NCBI GenBank assembly: GCA_023227825.1
Contig: JALOCJ010000001.1
Coordinates: forward strand, 186,001-250,000
Source: Candidatus Cloacimonas sp.
Lineage (GTDB): Bacteria > Cloacimonadota > Cloacimonadia > Cloacimonadales > Cloacimonadaceae
Direction: 5' to 3'
DNA: 64,000 bases
In this document: in pieces, positions 1 through 8,213 of the stretch
Position numbering within the stretch: the stretch's first letter is position 1
How the letters are laid out: every line of letters starts with the position of its first letter
Notes under the pieces: model-generated
Databases searched by the model: none
Told to the model about the DNA's origin: nothing
What the model saw: only the letters and a program-made list of their open reading frames with translations
Made by a program: the position numbers and the translations under genes

Positions 1-162
1 CTTATTCAACCTGATGTTTTGGTTAAAGGAGGGGATTGGTCTATTGACAAAATTGTAGGTGCTGATATTGTGCAAAAAAAAGGTGGCAAAGTCCTCTCCT
101 TGAATTATGAACAGGGCTTTAGCACCACGAACATTATTGAGCGAATAAAACAGGATAAATAA
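1..162 (+). CDS. rfaE2: D-glycero-beta-D-manno-heptose 1-phosphate adenylyltransferase, C-terminal end (partial)
   Basis: The reading frame is open from base 1 and ends in TAA two bases before the next start codon, so only the last 53 residues are visible. They contain [10 protein letters not shown], then an IVGADIV stretch, then [11 protein letters not shown]. This is the usual C-terminus of the RfaE domain II / HldE nucleotidyltransferase family, which activates heptose-1-phosphate with ATP to give ADP-heptose for lipopolysaccharide core synthesis in the cytoplasm. Presence of this gene supports a Gram-negative host. The window cannot show whether the protein is a stand-alone RfaE2 or the end of a kinase-adenylyltransferase fusion. 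Confidence 0.85.
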   Translation, partial: LIQPDVLVKGGDWSIDKIVGADIVQKKGGKVLSLNYEQGFSTTNIIERIKQDK

Positions 163-163
163 A

Positions 164-574
164 ATGCAGGAAGAAATAATTGAAGATAGCGGTATTGTTA
201 AAAAGGTGGAAGGAAACATTGTTACAGTGGAAATTGAACGCAGTATCGGATGCAACAGTTGTAAAATGCAGGGCTTATGTTTCAAAAAAAGGGAGCCGAC
301 AGAATTTGAAATAGTTACTCATATCCCGTTACAAGTGAATGATAGAGTGCAATTGGATATATCACCCTTAGGGAGAACTATGGCTTCGTTATTGATTTTT
401 GGAGTACCTTTACTGTTTTTGTTTTCGGGCTTTTTAATTGCTGCTATGTGGTTAACCGAAATTGTTTCCATTTTAATTGGTTTTATTGCTATGGCGCTTT
501 CCTTCAAGATAATCCGGTTCATAGATAAAAAATATGGCAAGCAGTTAAAAATACGCATTGAGAGGAAACTTTGA
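164..574 (+). CDS. rseC: SoxR-reducing system protein RseC family
   Basis: This 136-residue protein has the RseC/MucC layout. A cytoplasmic N-terminal segment carries clustered cysteines (CNSCKMQGLC, about residues 30-39). Two adjacent hydrophobic helices follow (about 75-95 and 98-115), and the tail is basic. RseC proteins sit in the inner membrane and are linked to the Rnf/Rsx electron-transport complex or to sigma-E control. The start lies two bases after the upstream stop, and the end overlaps the folB start by four bases, so it is co-transcribed with its neighbours. No rnf genes are visible here, so its partner is unknown. Assignment rests on cysteine pattern and topology. Confidence 0.8.
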   Translation: MQEEIIEDSGIVKKVEGNIVTVEIERSIGCNSCKMQGLCFKKREPTEFEIVTHIPLQVNDRVQLDISPLGRTMASLLIFGVPLLFLFSGFLIAAMWLTEIVSILIGFIAMALSFKIIRFIDKKYGKQLKIRIERKL

Positions 575-954
575 AAATAAAATTGAATGAAATGGTTTTT
601 TATGGCTTCCATGGCATAAATGCAGAGGAACGTTCTTTGGGACAACGGTTCGTAGTTAGTGTGATTCTTCAAACCAATCCGACTATAGATAAAACTATTC
701 GCCGTTTGGAAGATACTATTGATTACACTAAGGTCTATGCTGAAATAAAGGAAATTATGGAAAGCCGGCAATTTTATCTGCTTGAAAATTGTGCCAATAC
801 TATTGCTGATAAAATACTGGCTGATTTTCCTTTGCTGGAAAAGCTTACTATCTGTATTCAAAAGCCCTCAGTTCCTATTCCAGGGAGTTTAAAATCGGTG
901 GAAGTTATTTTAAGCAGAACCAGAAATAATCAGAAGGATAACTCAGCTCAATGA
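571..954 (+). CDS. folB: Dihydroneopterin aldolase
   Basis: This 127-residue protein cleaves 7,8-dihydroneopterin to 6-hydroxymethyl-7,8-dihydropterin in folate synthesis. Visible family features are the N-terminal VFYGFHGINAEERSLGQRF block with the conserved Glu, the DTIDYTKVY block around residues 47-55, the LLENCANTIADKIL helix, and a late IQKPSVPIPG segment. Length is normal for the family. The start is TTG and forms a TTGA overlap with the rseC stop; its own stop overlaps folK by ATGA. The folB-folK order is a standard folate arrangement. Confidence 0.95.
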   Translation: MKIKLNEMVFYGFHGINAEERSLGQRFVVSVILQTNPTIDKTIRRLEDTIDYTKVYAEIKEIMESRQFYLLENCANTIADKILADFPLLEKLTICIQKPSVPIPGSLKSVEVILSRTRNNQKDNSAQ

Positions 955-1454
955 TTTATTATTTATGCCTTGGTTCCAATCTGAATAATCCTGTTAAACA
1001 GATTGAAATTGCCATTCAGCGTTTGGAAAATGACCCTGGAATAAAAATACTCCGCAGTTCTAAAAGAATTATTACCGAGCCCTACGGAATAATTAATCAA
1101 CCAGATTTTCTAAATCAGGTTCTGGAAGTGGAAAGCAGTTATCAGCCCCAGGAATTGATGGAAAGATTGCTAAATATTGAAAAAGCAATGGGTCGGGTAA
1201 GAAGGATAAAATGGGAACCGCGTATTATTGATATAGATATTCTTTTGGCTGGAGACCTTGTTTTGGACAGCAGAATAACTCCATTGGAAAAGCCCTCTCC
1301 CGAAGTTATTATTCCCCATCCCGATTTACATAATCGTGAATTTGCCTTGCATTTGCTGAATGAACTGATTCCCGATACTAAACATCCTGTGATGCATAAA
1401 ACGATTTATGAATTATATTATAGTATAGTAGCCGAGGAGGAAAATTATGAATAA
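951..1454 (+). CDS. folK: 2-amino-4-hydroxy-6-hydroxymethyldihydropteridine diphosphokinase
   Basis: HPPK transfers pyrophosphate from ATP to 6-hydroxymethyl-dihydropterin, the step after FolB. The protein opens with YLCLGSNL, the family's usual N-terminus, and carries the signature RIKWEPRIIDIDIL near residues 83-96, with the two Asp that bind magnesium. One signature position that is usually Gly is Glu here. A further conserved segment, IIPHPDLHNREFAL, lies near residues 121-134. At 167 residues the length is typical. Its end overlaps the next gene by 8 bases. Confidence 0.95.
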   Translation: MIYYLCLGSNLNNPVKQIEIAIQRLENDPGIKILRSSKRIITEPYGIINQPDFLNQVLEVESSYQPQELMERLLNIEKAMGRVRRIKWEPRIIDIDILLAGDLVLDSRITPLEKPSPEVIIPHPDLHNREFALHLLNELIPDTKHPVMHKTIYELYYSIVAEEENYE

Positions 1455-2475
1455 TTTGGCAGGAATTATTCTTGCGGCAGGAAAAGGGACGCGTATGAAA
1501 TCCGAAAGAGCTAAAGTAACTTTACCGCTTGCCGATAAACCAATGATTCAAAGAGTAGTGGAAACAGCTTTATCTGCTAATTGTCAAAAAATATATATAG
1601 TCGTTGGCTATATGAAAAATAATGTTATTTCTGCAGTTGAGGATAACGAAAAAATTGACTTTGTAGAACAGGAAGAACAACTGGGAACTGGTCATGCAGT
1701 AATGATTACAGAACCATTATTCACTGATCCCGAACAGGATGTTCTGATTTTATGTGGAGATGTTCCTCTGCTTACTTCCCAAACTCTTATCCGGATTTAT
1801 GAAAAACATAAAAATTCTGCAGCTGCCTGCACAGTTTTGACTGCCTTGTTGGAAGACGCGGGAAAATATGGACGCATCTTAAGAGATACATCAGGTAAAA
1901 TTTGCGGTATCAAAGAATACAAAGATGCCAGCGAAGAACAAAGAAAAATTAAGGAATGGAACACGGGCATCTATTGTTTTCGGGCAATAGATTTATTTAG
2001 CGCTATTAAACAAACCTCCAATCAGAATCAGCAGGGTGAATATTATCTTACCGATACTATAGAAGTTCTTTATAAACAAGGCAAGACCATTTCCAATGTA
2101 ATTCTGGAGGATTTAATGGAGGTTTCAGGAGTAAATTCACAGGAAGAATTGGCCGCCCTGGAAGATATTTATATTGACCGTATCCGGAAAAAATGGTTAA
2201 ATAGCGGAGTGGTAATACACAATCCAAATAGTGTTTATATCGGAGATGAAGTTATAATTGAACCGGATGTGGAAATTCACCAAAATACAGTTATTAAAGG
2301 CAAAAGCACTTTGGAACAGGGTTGTGTGATTGGTCCCTCCTGTTATTTGGAACATAGTACTGTTTCCCTTGATTCCGTCCTCCAAGGTCATAACATTTTA
2401 GTAAATGCTATTATTCCGGAACACCATATTTTGGATTTCGGTTCACATATAATTGAAGAGATACAGTATGAATAA
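1447..2475 (+). CDS. glmU: UDP-N-acetylglucosamine pyrophosphorylase, GlmU-like with shortened acetyltransferase end
   Basis: The first ~230 residues are a complete nucleotidyltransferase: LAAGKGTRMKS at 9-19, a QLGTGHA loop at 79-85, the metal-binding Asp in CGDVP at 103-107, and a conserved NTGIYCF segment. This part joins UTP and GlcNAc-1-phosphate to make UDP-GlcNAc for peptidoglycan and lipopolysaccharide. From about residue 250 there are left-handed beta-helix hexapeptide repeats (IGDEVIIEPDVEI...), but the protein stops at 342 residues. Full GlmU is about 450, so the region that normally carries the acetyltransferase active site is missing. Acetylation of glucosamine-1-phosphate may therefore be done by another enzyme. 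The SD GAGGA lies just before the ATG. Confidence 0.85.
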   Translation: MNNLAGIILAAGKGTRMKSERAKVTLPLADKPMIQRVVETALSANCQKIYIVVGYMKNNVISAVEDNEKIDFVEQEEQLGTGHAVMITEPLFTDPEQDVLILCGDVPLLTSQTLIRIYEKHKNSAAACTVLTALLEDAGKYGRILRDTSGKICGIKEYKDASEEQRKIKEWNTGIYCFRAIDLFSAIKQTSNQNQQGEYYLTDTIEVLYKQGKTISNVILEDLMEVSGVNSQEELAALEDIYIDRIRKKWLNSGVVIHNPNSVYIGDEVIIEPDVEIHQNTVIKGKSTLEQGCVIGPSCYLEHSTVSLDSVLQGHNILVNAIIPEHHILDFGSHIIEEIQYE

Positions 2476-2983
2476 TAAAAGCAAAGATGTGCATCATTAT
2501 CTCTATTCACCCTGGCGATTAGATTATATTTCAGGTGAAAAACCGGATGAATGTATAATGTGCCGTTTTCAAAATCCAGGTAACGATAAAGAAAACCTGA
2601 TTTTACACCGGGCAAAGAATTGCTATGTGATGCTGAATCGTTATCCTTACAATAACGGTCACTTAATGATTATTCCTTATCAACATTGTGGAACTTTAAC
2701 GGAACTGGAGGAAGAAACCTGGCTGGAAATGGCTAAACTTGTAAGAAACACCGAAACAATTCTGAATAAGGTTTATAACTGTGATGGCATAAATATTGGC
2801 ATCAATCTTGGTTGTGCTGCCGGAGCTGGAATTGCTGAACACTTACATATTCATATAGTTCCACGCTGGGTTGGTGACAGTAATTTTATGAGTGTGATAG
2901 GTGGAGAAAGAGTAATTCCGGAATCCTTTGCTTCAGCTTATAACAAACTAGCACCTGAATTTGCCAAACTTATAAAAAATTAA
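2468..2983 (+). CDS. HIT-family nucleotide hydrolase/phosphorylase
   Basis: This 171-residue HIT-superfamily protein has the histidine triad H125-x-H127-x-H129 (HLHIHIVPRW), which hydrolyses or transfers nucleotide alpha-phosphates. An N-terminal YLYSPWRLDY segment and a CxxC pair (C29, C32) mark the subgroup close to Ap4A phosphorylase/ADP-hydrolase proteins. The ATG used here overlaps the glmU stop by eight bases and has GAAGAG seven bases upstream. A TTG at 2453 would add five residues but has no SD. Exact substrate cannot be read from sequence. Confidence 0.88.
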   Translation: MNNKSKDVHHYLYSPWRLDYISGEKPDECIMCRFQNPGNDKENLILHRAKNCYVMLNRYPYNNGHLMIIPYQHCGTLTELEEETWLEMAKLVRNTETILNKVYNCDGINIGINLGCAAGAGIAEHLHIHIVPRWVGDSNFMSVIGGERVIPESFASAYNKLAPEFAKLIKN

Positions 2984-2994
2984 GAGGTTACCGG

Positions 2995-3444
2995 TTGAAT
3001 TTGACAAACAACCCGCCTGACAATATGTTGACCACAAAAAGAAAGATTTGGTTGCCTATAACTCTGGTTATTATTGCTATTGTGGCAGTTGTGCTTTTTT
3101 TTGTCTGGAAAAGAGACAGTGCAGAAAGCAAATCTGTATATGGCGAAGAACAACTTCCGGCAATAAAAGTAATAGTAACAAACGGTTGTGGTTATGAACA
3201 CTTGGCTGCAGATTTTGCTTTTGCTCTTAAGGATAAAAATATAGAAGTGGTTGGTTTATCAGAAACCACCAAGCCAATATATGATAAGACAATAATTGTT
3301 ATTCGCAAAGGCGACAGTGAAGATTTGGAAAGGTTGATGAAAATGACCGGAATTCAGAGATGGACAAGTGCTTACAATGAATATTTCAGTGCTGATTTTG
3401 AAATCATAGTCGGGAGGGACTATGAACAGTATATGGCAAATTGA
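2995..3444 (+). CDS. Membrane-anchored LytR C-terminal-domain protein
   Basis: The protein has 149 residues: a short basic cytoplasmic N-terminus, one transmembrane helix (about residues 17-37), and an extracytoplasmic domain from about 55 to 145. That domain matches the LytR_C pattern, with IKVIVTNGCGYEHLA at the start and YDKTIIVIRKG in the middle. The family is often fused to or encoded near LytR-CpsA-Psr enzymes or ahead of rsfS, as here. Its function is poorly defined. The TTG start has AAGAGGT a few bases upstream; an ATG at 3025 would remove ten residues and keep the helix. Confidence 0.75.
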   Translation: MNLTNNPPDNMLTTKRKIWLPITLVIIAIVAVVLFFVWKRDSAESKSVYGEEQLPAIKVIVTNGCGYEHLAADFAFALKDKNIEVVGLSETTKPIYDKTIIVIRKGDSEDLERLMKMTGIQRWTSAYNEYFSADFEIIVGRDYEQYMAN

Positions 3445-3456
3445 AGGGAGGAAATA

Positions 3457-3810
3457 TTGGCGAACAATATGAGCTTGGAAGTAATTATTAGCTGGCTGAA
3501 AGAGAAGAAAGCAGAAAATATAAGCATTTATAATGTTCAAGAAAAATGTGATTATACAGATATCGTAATTGTCTGTGAAGGTAGTGCCGATGTGCATAAT
3601 AAAGCTATTGCCAATTATATTCTGGAAATGGCAAAAAAGAATAACCTGCATATTTTAAGTAAGGAAGGTATTGATTATGGACATTGGGTTCTGCTTGATA
3701 TTGGGGACTTGATTGTGCATATTTTTTTATCCGAAACAAGGAATTATTATAATATAGATGAGCTTCTGGCAAAAACAGTTAGGAGACCTGTGCAAGAGAA
3801 TGAAAGATGA
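3457..3810 (+). CDS. rsfS: Ribosomal silencing factor RsfS
   Basis: This 117-residue protein belongs to the RsfS/Iojap family, which binds ribosomal protein uL14 and blocks subunit joining when nutrients are scarce. Visible landmarks are YNVQEKCDYTDIVIVCEGSA near residues 24-43, with the conserved D-Y-x-D-x-x-I pattern, and the GIDYGHWVLLDIGDLIVHIF segment near 70-90. The TTG start follows a strong AGGGAGG. The stop overlaps the argS ATG by four bases. Confidence 0.93.
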   Translation: MANNMSLEVIISWLKEKKAENISIYNVQEKCDYTDIVIVCEGSADVHNKAIANYILEMAKKNNLHILSKEGIDYGHWVLLDIGDLIVHIFLSETRNYYNIDELLAKTVRRPVQENER

Positions 3811-5456
3811 TTAAAGAACTTTTACATCAGAATATAGTTGAATCATTGGAAAATCTGAAACTCAGCCACGAAAAGGAATTTACTATAGAAATTCCTAACA
3901 ACACTGAGTTTGGAGATTATTCTACCAATGCGGCTTTGGTTTTAGGTAAAGAAAACAAATTGAACCCAAAGCAATTGGCAGAAAAGATTGTGAAAGAACT
4001 GAAAAAGAATAAGGCATACAAAAAGTTGGAAATTGCCGGACCTGGTTTTATAAACTTCTTTCTTTCCCCCTCCCTGTTTCAGCAGGTCTTTTGGGAGATT
4101 TATAAAAGTGAGGACTATGGTAAAAGTGATTTCGGCAATCAGGAAAAAGTCCTGTTGGAATTTGTCAGCGCCAATCCTACCGGTCCTTTAAATATAGTTA
4201 GTGCCAGGGCTGCGGCTTTCGGAGATACTCTATATAGAATAATGAAATATGTAGGTTATGCTCCAGCAAGAGAATTTTATATTAACGATGCAGGAAACCA
4301 GGTTGATATTTTGGCTGAATCATTAGAATTGCGTTTACGAGAAATTCATGGCGAGAAAATAGGTGAATTTCCTTATGAGGCATATCATGGAGAGTATGTT
4401 AAACATTTGGCTCACCGTTTGAATGCTTTAGAAGGAACAAGAGTTTTTATGTTGCCAGAAAAAGATCGTTTAGAACATTTGAAGGAATTTGCCCTTTCCG
4501 AGCTATTGGAAATGCAAAGAAATTCCCTGGAAAAATTTGGTGTTGTTTTTGAGGGCTGGGTTTCAGAAAAGACATTGCGCGCCGAAGGAGTTGTAGAAGA
4601 AGTCCTTTCCTATTTAACAGAAGCCGATTGTACCTATGAAAAAGATGATGCTATCTGGTTTAACAGCACAAAATATGGAGACGATAAAGACAGAGTCCTA
4701 ATGAAATCAGATGGTTCAATTACCTATTTTGTTCCTGATGTTGCTTATCATTTAACTAAAATCCAGCGCGGTTTCACTAAATTAATAGATATCTTCGGTC
4801 CTGATCATCATGGTTATGTTCCGCGTATCAGAGCTGCCTTTCGTGCTTTGAACTATGATGATTCCATTTTGGAGTTCATTTTCCTCCAGCAGGTTAATAT
4901 CTTTGAAAGCGGCGAAAGAATTAAAATGAGTAAACGAGCTGGTAAAATTGTTACTATGGATGACCTTATAAGTGTTGTAGGAAAAGATGCTGCCCGCTTT
5001 TTTTTCATAGCCCGAAAAGCGAATGCGCATCTTAATTTTGATTTGGACCTCGCCTTACAGAAAAATAATGAAAACCCTGTTTATTACTGTCAATATGCCC
5101 ACGCTCGTATTTGTAGTATTATCAAAAAAGCACGCGGTGAAAAGATTTACCCTAAACATTTCAAAAAAGAGATGGTAAAAAAGCTGATTAAACCAGAAGA
5201 ATTGACATTGATTCAAAAAATGGCTGATTTGCCTGAATTGCTAATCCTGATTGCTGTGCACCGTGAACCGCATCGCTTAACTACTTACATTGAAGAGCTT
5301 GCGTCTTTACTGCATCATTATTATGAAAAGTACCAAATCGTAAATGTTAAAAATCCTGCTCTTTCTCAAGCACGATTGATGTTATTATATACGGTTAGAA
5401 AAGTTATGCAAATCTGCTTTGAATTGATGGGTATCAGTGCTCCTGAAACAATGTAA
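3807..5456 (+). CDS. argS: Arginyl-tRNA synthetase
   Basis: This 549-residue class I synthetase charges tRNA-Arg. Order of parts: N-terminal Add1 domain (about 1-85), Rossmann catalytic core with the ANPTGPL block at 122-128, the FYINDAGNQ segment, GPDHHGYVPR, the KMSKR loop near 373-377, and a DALR anticodon-binding domain at the C-terminus (YCQYAHARICSI onward). The usual HxGH signature after ANPTGPL reads NIVS here (129-132), so both signature histidines are replaced, while KMSK is intact. The rest of the fold looks complete and this is the only argS in the window, so it is probably active. Confidence 0.95.
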   Translation: MIKELLHQNIVESLENLKLSHEKEFTIEIPNNTEFGDYSTNAALVLGKENKLNPKQLAEKIVKELKKNKAYKKLEIAGPGFINFFLSPSLFQQVFWEIYKSEDYGKSDFGNQEKVLLEFVSANPTGPLNIVSARAAAFGDTLYRIMKYVGYAPAREFYINDAGNQVDILAESLELRLREIHGEKIGEFPYEAYHGEYVKHLAHRLNALEGTRVFMLPEKDRLEHLKEFALSELLEMQRNSLEKFGVVFEGWVSEKTLRAEGVVEEVLSYLTEADCTYEKDDAIWFNSTKYGDDKDRVLMKSDGSITYFVPDVAYHLTKIQRGFTKLIDIFGPDHHGYVPRIRAAFRALNYDDSILEFIFLQQVNIFESGERIKMSKRAGKIVTMDDLISVVGKDAARFFFIARKANAHLNFDLDLALQKNNENPVYYCQYAHARICSIIKKARGEKIYPKHFKKEMVKKLIKPEELTLIQKMADLPELLILIAVHREPHRLTTYIEELASLLHHYYEKYQIVNVKNPALSQARLMLLYTVRKVMQICFELMGISAPETM

Positions 5457-5474
5457 AAAATCAAAGCGAAAATA

Positions 5475-5927
5475 ATGGATAATGCTTTTTGCATCCGTTT
5501 ATCCTGTAGGGATGATTATGCTGCTATAGAGGAAATAGAACAGCAGGTATTTTCCAATCCCTGGCCACCCGAAGCATTTTCCAGTATGCTTTTTCCTTGG
5601 GCTTTTACTTTGCTTTATGGTAATGAAGTTATCGGTTACATCTTTTATAGCGGTGTGCAAGAGGAAATGGTGATCGTCAATTTTGCTGTTAAACCTGAAT
5701 TTCAAGGTAAAGGATTAGGAGAATATTTGCTCACAGAAACGATGCGAATTATGATTAAAAATGGCGTTCATCGTTTTTATCTGGATGTGAGGTTATCCAA
5801 TCATAGAGCGCGTCGTCTTTATGAAAAAGTAGGATTTTATGAGATTGGAATCCGTAAAAAATATTACAACAATCCCGATGAGGATGCTATAGTTATGGGA
5901 ATAGAATTCAATGACTTACGAATATGA
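5475..5927 (+). CDS. rimI: Ribosomal protein S18-alanine N-acetyltransferase (RimI-like GNAT)
   Basis: This 150-residue GNAT acetyltransferase has the acetyl-CoA loop QGKGLGEYLL (family pattern Q/RxxGxG/A) near residues 75-84, followed by RLSNHRARRLYEKVGF and RKKYYNNPDEDAIVM. That ending is characteristic of RimI, which acetylates the N-terminal alanine of ribosomal protein S18. The early segment VFSNPWPPEAF is also a RimI feature. The 3' end overlaps nadB by 17 bases. Confidence 0.9.
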   Translation: MDNAFCIRLSCRDDYAAIEEIEQQVFSNPWPPEAFSSMLFPWAFTLLYGNEVIGYIFYSGVQEEMVIVNFAVKPEFQGKGLGEYLLTETMRIMIKNGVHRFYLDVRLSNHRARRLYEKVGFYEIGIRKKYYNNPDEDAIVMGIEFNDLRI

Positions 5928-7512
5928 CTATTTAGTTATCGGCAGTGGTATTGCCGGTTTAATTTATGCTCTGCAGGTTTCCAAATATGGAAAAGTAGCA
6001 GTAGTAACCAAAAGTTCATTAAATGACTGCAATACAGACCATGCTCAAGGGGGAATTGCTGCTGCCATAGATTCTCTGGATTCCTTTGAAGCACATATTG
6101 AAGATACCTATCAGGCAGGAGCAGGATTGGGTAAGCGTCAGGTTATCACAGAAGTAATTTCTTCAGGACCCAAACTGATTCAATATCTTATAGATTTAGG
6201 CACGGATTTTACTCGTCGTGATCCCAATTACGATATCTGCCTAGAAAATCTTTCCCTTACGATGGAAGGAGGCCACACTCGCAGAAGAATTGCTTATGCA
6301 GCTGATTCTACAGGCCATCAAATTATGGAAGCATTAATTACAAGGTGCCAAAAAAATCCCAATATTAAAATCTATGAATATAATATCGCTATAGACCTCA
6401 TCACTCAACACCATGTTGTTCAGGACGAAGGTTTTATTCCCGGAATTTCCTGCTGGGGTGCTTATGTTTTAGATATTATAGAGAACCGGGTAGATATTTT
6501 TAAAGCCCGCAAAACAATGATGGCTACAGGGGGTGCAGCTCAAATATATTCACCGGATACTAATCCCAAAGTAGCAACAGGTGATGGAATGGCTATGGCT
6601 CGTTTGGCAGGAGCACGTTTAGCGAATATGGAATTTGTCCAATTTCATCCTACTGCTTTCTGGAGTCCGGATGGAGATACCTTTTTAATCAGTGAATCAT
6701 TAAGAGGAGAAGGAGCTGTTTTAAAATTAACAGACGGCAGTACTTTTATGGAAAAATACCATCCTCAGGGAAATTTAGCTCCCAGGGATATTGTTTCCCG
6801 GGCTATAGATAGTGAACTGAAAAAAAGAGGAGAAAAATTCTGTTATCTGGATGCTACTAATGTGCCAGCAGAACAATTATTACGCCATTTTCCTTCTATC
6901 AATAATATGTTGAAAACCAGAGGTATTGACTTTACCAAAGAACCAATACCTGTAGCTCCGGCAGCTCATTATTTCTGTGGAGGAGTTCTTTCTACTATTG
7001 AGGGCATCACCGATATCCATAATTTATTTGTTGCCGGAGAAGTTGCCTGTAGTGGTTTACATGGAGCTAACCGTTTGGCATCTAACTCTTTACTGGAAGC
7101 TTTGGTTATGGCTTATAAAGCGGGAAATCATCCTTCCAACCTGGATGAAGTTCAGTTTCCCTGTATTCCGGAATGGAAAGTGATTGATGAATTCAACGAA
7201 AACGAATGGGTTGTAATAAGTCATAACCGCGAAATTATAGGAACTATTATGCAGGGTTATGCAGGTATTAGAAGAAGCCGACGGTTACTAAAATATGCTC
7301 TTTCCCGTCTGGAAAACATTTATAACGAAATTAATAACTTCTATCAGCATAATGCAGTCCGCAAAGAAGTAGTGGAAACACGAAATATGGCTATAATTGC
7401 CATCGCTGTAGTAAAAAGTGCTTTAATGCGTAAAGAAAGCCGCGGTGCTCATTTTCTGGTGGATAATCCTGAACGCGATGATGAACATTATAAACATGAC
7501 ACAATTATTTAA
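5911..7512 (+). CDS. nadB: L-aspartate oxidase
   Basis: NadB oxidises L-aspartate to iminoaspartate, the first step of bacterial NAD synthesis. The 533-residue protein starts with the FAD-binding GSGIAGLIYAL motif (residues 8-18), has the DHAQGGIAAA segment near 45-54, and carries the succinate-dehydrogenase/aspartate-oxidase core EFVQFHPTAF, LAPRDIVSRAID and HGANRLASNSLLEA. Length is normal. nadA and nadC are not in the window. It begins inside the end of rimI and its stop lies just before the tmk start. Confidence 0.95.
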   Translation: MTYEYDYLVIGSGIAGLIYALQVSKYGKVAVVTKSSLNDCNTDHAQGGIAAAIDSLDSFEAHIEDTYQAGAGLGKRQVITEVISSGPKLIQYLIDLGTDFTRRDPNYDICLENLSLTMEGGHTRRRIAYAADSTGHQIMEALITRCQKNPNIKIYEYNIAIDLITQHHVVQDEGFIPGISCWGAYVLDIIENRVDIFKARKTMMATGGAAQIYSPDTNPKVATGDGMAMARLAGARLANMEFVQFHPTAFWSPDGDTFLISESLRGEGAVLKLTDGSTFMEKYHPQGNLAPRDIVSRAIDSELKKRGEKFCYLDATNVPAEQLLRHFPSINNMLKTRGIDFTKEPIPVAPAAHYFCGGVLSTIEGITDIHNLFVAGEVACSGLHGANRLASNSLLEALVMAYKAGNHPSNLDEVQFPCIPEWKVIDEFNENEWVVISHNREIIGTIMQGYAGIRRSRRLLKYALSRLENIYNEINNFYQHNAVRKEVVETRNMAIIAIAVVKSALMRKESRGAHFLVDNPERDDEHYKHDTII

Positions 7513-7522
7513 TGGAGCTTTT

Positions 7523-8212
7523 TTGCATCGTGAGAATAATCACTGCGTAAGTTCTCACTGTGAAAATCTCACTCCGGAGGTTTCACTTTCAAGTAAAGGT
7601 CTATTTATAACCTTTGAAGGAATTGAAGGCAGCGGAAAAACAACGCAGATCATAATGCTTGTAGAAGTGTTAAAAGCTAAAAGCATTCCTTATATTACTA
7701 CTCGTGAGCCGGGTGGAACAAAAATATCTGAAGCCATCCGTGATTTGCTGCTCAACCCTGAGTTTAAGGAAATGAAACCGGAAACAGAGCTGCTGCTTTA
7801 CTGTGCCAGCAGAGCACAACATACTGCAGAATTGATTCTTCCTGCACTTGCAGAAGGAAAAATAGTGATCAGTGATCGTTATTTTGATTCCACTTATGCC
7901 TATCAAGGAGCTGCCAGAGAGCTTGATGAAGAACTAATTAATGTTCTAACTAGGTTTTCTACTTATGGTAGAAATCCTGATCTTACTTTTCTTTTAGACC
8001 TTCCGGTGGAAGTTGGACTTGCTAGAATTAAAAATCGCAGCTTAGACCGCCTGGAACAGGAAACCCTCAGTTTTCACGAAAAAGTGCGGAATCAATTTTT
8101 ATCTATTGCCAATAAATACCCTTCCAGATATATTGTTCTTAATGGAGAAAGCCAACCGGAAATTATTCACCGTCAGATTCTCTCCACTCTGCAACCCTTT
8201 ATAGGAGAATAA
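7523..8212 (+). CDS. tmk: Thymidylate kinase
   Basis: The enzyme phosphorylates dTMP to dTDP. The P-loop FEGIEGSGKTTQ, the ISDRYFDSTYAYQG block (DRY/H motif) and the lid region KNRSLDRLEQE are all visible. The family normally begins only a few residues before FITFEG, but the frame here carries about 28 extra residues rich in His, Cys and Asn with no obvious domain. The chosen TTG has GGAG five bases upstream, inside the end of the intercistronic junction. An ATG at 7496, within nadB, is the alternative. No in-frame start exists closer to the P-loop, although CCGGAGGT at 7574 looks like an SD. Confidence 0.92.
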   Translation: MHRENNHCVSSHCENLTPEVSLSSKGLFITFEGIEGSGKTTQIIMLVEVLKAKSIPYITTREPGGTKISEAIRDLLLNPEFKEMKPETELLLYCASRAQHTAELILPALAEGKIVISDRYFDSTYAYQGAARELDEELINVLTRFSTYGRNPDLTFLLDLPVEVGLARIKNRSLDRLEQETLSFHEKVRNQFLSIANKYPSRYIVLNGESQPEIIHRQILSTLQPFIGE

Positions 8213-8213
8213 A

